From Acetobacteraceae bacterium (GTDB taxonomy: Bacteria; Pseudomonadota; Alphaproteobacteria; Acetobacterales; Acetobacteraceae), in NCBI GenBank assembly GCA_947474705.1, contig CANJJS010000040.1:1-42067 (forward strand): a stretch of DNA of 42,067 nt, read 5' to 3'. Below are positions 41,573 through 42,067 of this stretch, in pieces. A model generated the notes under the pieces. The model searched no databases. It saw only the letters and a program-made list of their open reading frames with translations, and was not told the origin of the DNA. Position 1 is the first letter of the stretch, and each line of letters opens with the position of its first letter. A program made the position numbers and the translations under genes.

Positions 41573-41840
41573 GCGCACCAGCCGCTTCAAGCGTGACTAC
41601 CGCCGCGAAAAATCTGGCCTTCATGGCAAGACGCTCGACGCGTTCCTGCTGGCCGTACTCAATCTGCTCGTTCTGGATGCGGTACTGCCGCGACGATATT
41701 TCGATCATCGGCTGTCGGGCGACTGGGAAGGATTTCGCGACTGCCACATCAAACCCGATCTGGTCTTGATTTACGAAAAGCCTGACGCGGAAACGTTGCG
41801 GCTTGTTCGCATCGGTTCTCATAGCGAGATTGGTTTGTGA
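41559..41840 (+). CDS. yafQ: YafQ-family mRNA interferase toxin
   Basis: A 93-residue RelE-superfamily toxin that cleaves mRNA in the ribosomal A site. The start is RTIERTSRFKRDYRREKSG. The catalytic set of YafQ is present: H50 in FDHRLSGDWEGFRDCHIKPD, H63 and D67 in the same segment, and H88 in RIGSHSEIGL. It starts at ATG 41559 inside the end of dinJ. Its stop overlaps the GTG of a recombinase remnant (GTGA at 41837-41840). All signs are of an intact toxin. Confidence 0.92.
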   Translation: MRTIERTSRFKRDYRREKSGLHGKTLDAFLLAVLNLLVLDAVLPRRYFDHRLSGDWEGFRDCHIKPDLVLIYEKPDAETLRLVRIGSHSEIGL

Positions 41841-41938
41841 ATGACGGCTGCGCCCGGGTCGGCACCGGGGACCAGAATTCGGCGATTCTGCTTGCCGCAT
41901 TGAAGAAGGCGGGGTGCAAGACTGTCAATCAGCGTTGA
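41837..41938 (+). pseudogene. N-terminal remnant of a serine recombinase (resolvase/invertase)
   Basis: A 33-codon frame begins with GTG 41837: NDGCARVGTGDQNSAILLAALKKAGCKT. It aligns by eye with the start of resolvases (pattern YARVST-x-x-Q followed by a leucine-rich LAALKKAGC helix). The catalytic serine of RVST is a glycine here and the tyrosine-rich start is lost. The frame ends at 41938, where the IS21-type end begins, so the gene was probably already decaying and was cut by the insertion, or was abutted by it. Confidence 0.65.
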
Positions 41939-42067
41939 ATAGTTTCCAGGTCACAGCGCCCAAAAGTTTCCAGTTGGTCAGCCCGATTTCGTTTGTTTTT
42001 TGCGCTGCTTGAAGCGGAAGGAATCGTTCCCGGTTTCCAGGATGTCGCAGTGGTGGGTAATGCGGTC
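41923..42067 (-). mobile_element. End of an IS21-family insertion sequence (runs off the window)
   Basis: The end of the element is taken near TGTCAATC at 41923, but the exact edge is a guess, since the other end is outside the window. Two copies of AGTTTCCAG, at 41941-41949 and 41965-41973, look like the multiple terminal repeats that IS21 transposase binds. The istB tail follows. Its insertion seems to have truncated a recombinase gene. Confidence 0.75.
41978..42067 (-). CDS. istB: IS21-family helper ATPase IstB, C-terminal end
   Basis: The last 29 codons of an IstB-type ATPase, which loads the IS21 transposase on target DNA. The readable end is DRITHHCDILETGNDSFRF, a hallmark of IstB C-termini, followed by a lysine-rich tail (KQRKKQTKSG) and TGA at 41980-41978. 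The rest, including the AAA+ motifs, and istA are beyond the window edge. Confidence 0.88.
   Translation of the reverse strand, partial: DRITHHCDILETGNDSFRFKQRKKQTKSG

Overview
This is high-GC DNA from a free-living bacterium, most likely an alphaproteobacterium of the Rhodospirillales/Acetobacteraceae kind. That placement is an inference. It rests on the GC-rich wobble positions, the mutM / ubiE-coaBC-dut arrangement, a radA-cvpA-purF-SDR string, an N-terminally extended S9, a DUF3775 protein and a form II coxSLM cluster. Genes are dense, many overlap by 4 bases or fewer, and no rRNA, tRNA or CRISPR array is visible.

Left part (1-15.4 kb). A partial acyl-CoA dehydrogenase diverges from a cupin gene, followed by the wreck of a vapBC toxin-antitoxin operon. 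mutM diverges from the coupled operon ubiE-coaBC-dut (ubiquinone, CoA and dUTP metabolism), which lacks the ubiB often found there. On the opposite strand lies a three-gene coupled operon: solute-binding protein, D-amino-acid-dehydrogenase-like flavoprotein, SDR. Next come a small membrane protein, an AlkA-type glycosylase, a type B carboxylesterase, a zinc alcohol dehydrogenase, a DUF3775 protein, an enoyl-CoA hydratase and a DnaJ-type co-chaperone.

Middle (14.5-32.4 kb). A minus-strand operon encodes a form II molybdenum hydroxylase (coxS-coxL-coxM) with a coupled alpha/beta hydrolase. It diverges from an MFS transporter carrying an unusual extra domain. After an orphan gene of unknown function come a PL5-type alginate lyase, the rplM-rpsI operon with clear promoter and terminator, a glutathione S-transferase, a GIY-YIG-like protein, a TPR/GT41 glycosyltransferase that may be translated from a leaderless mRNA, radA, cvpA, purF and an SDR with a substituted catalytic serine.

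Right part (32.4-42 kb). This is more accessory: a metallo-beta-lactamase-fold hydrolase, an orphan antitoxin-like winged helix protein, an acyl-CoA dehydrogenase, a REP/BIME-like palindrome cluster, a GxxExxY protein with altered catalytic residues, an acyltransferase, rhlE with a structured leader, mazEF, a second orphan solute-binding protein, dinJ-yafQ, a serine-recombinase remnant and the end of an IS21-family element. Two intact and two decayed or orphan toxin-antitoxin loci point to repeated gain and loss. I found no clearly new multi-gene system. The best candidates for new biology are the form II cox/hydrolase/MFS locus, the orphan gene at 21213-21845 and the promoter/operator arrangements of the two intact toxin-antitoxin modules.
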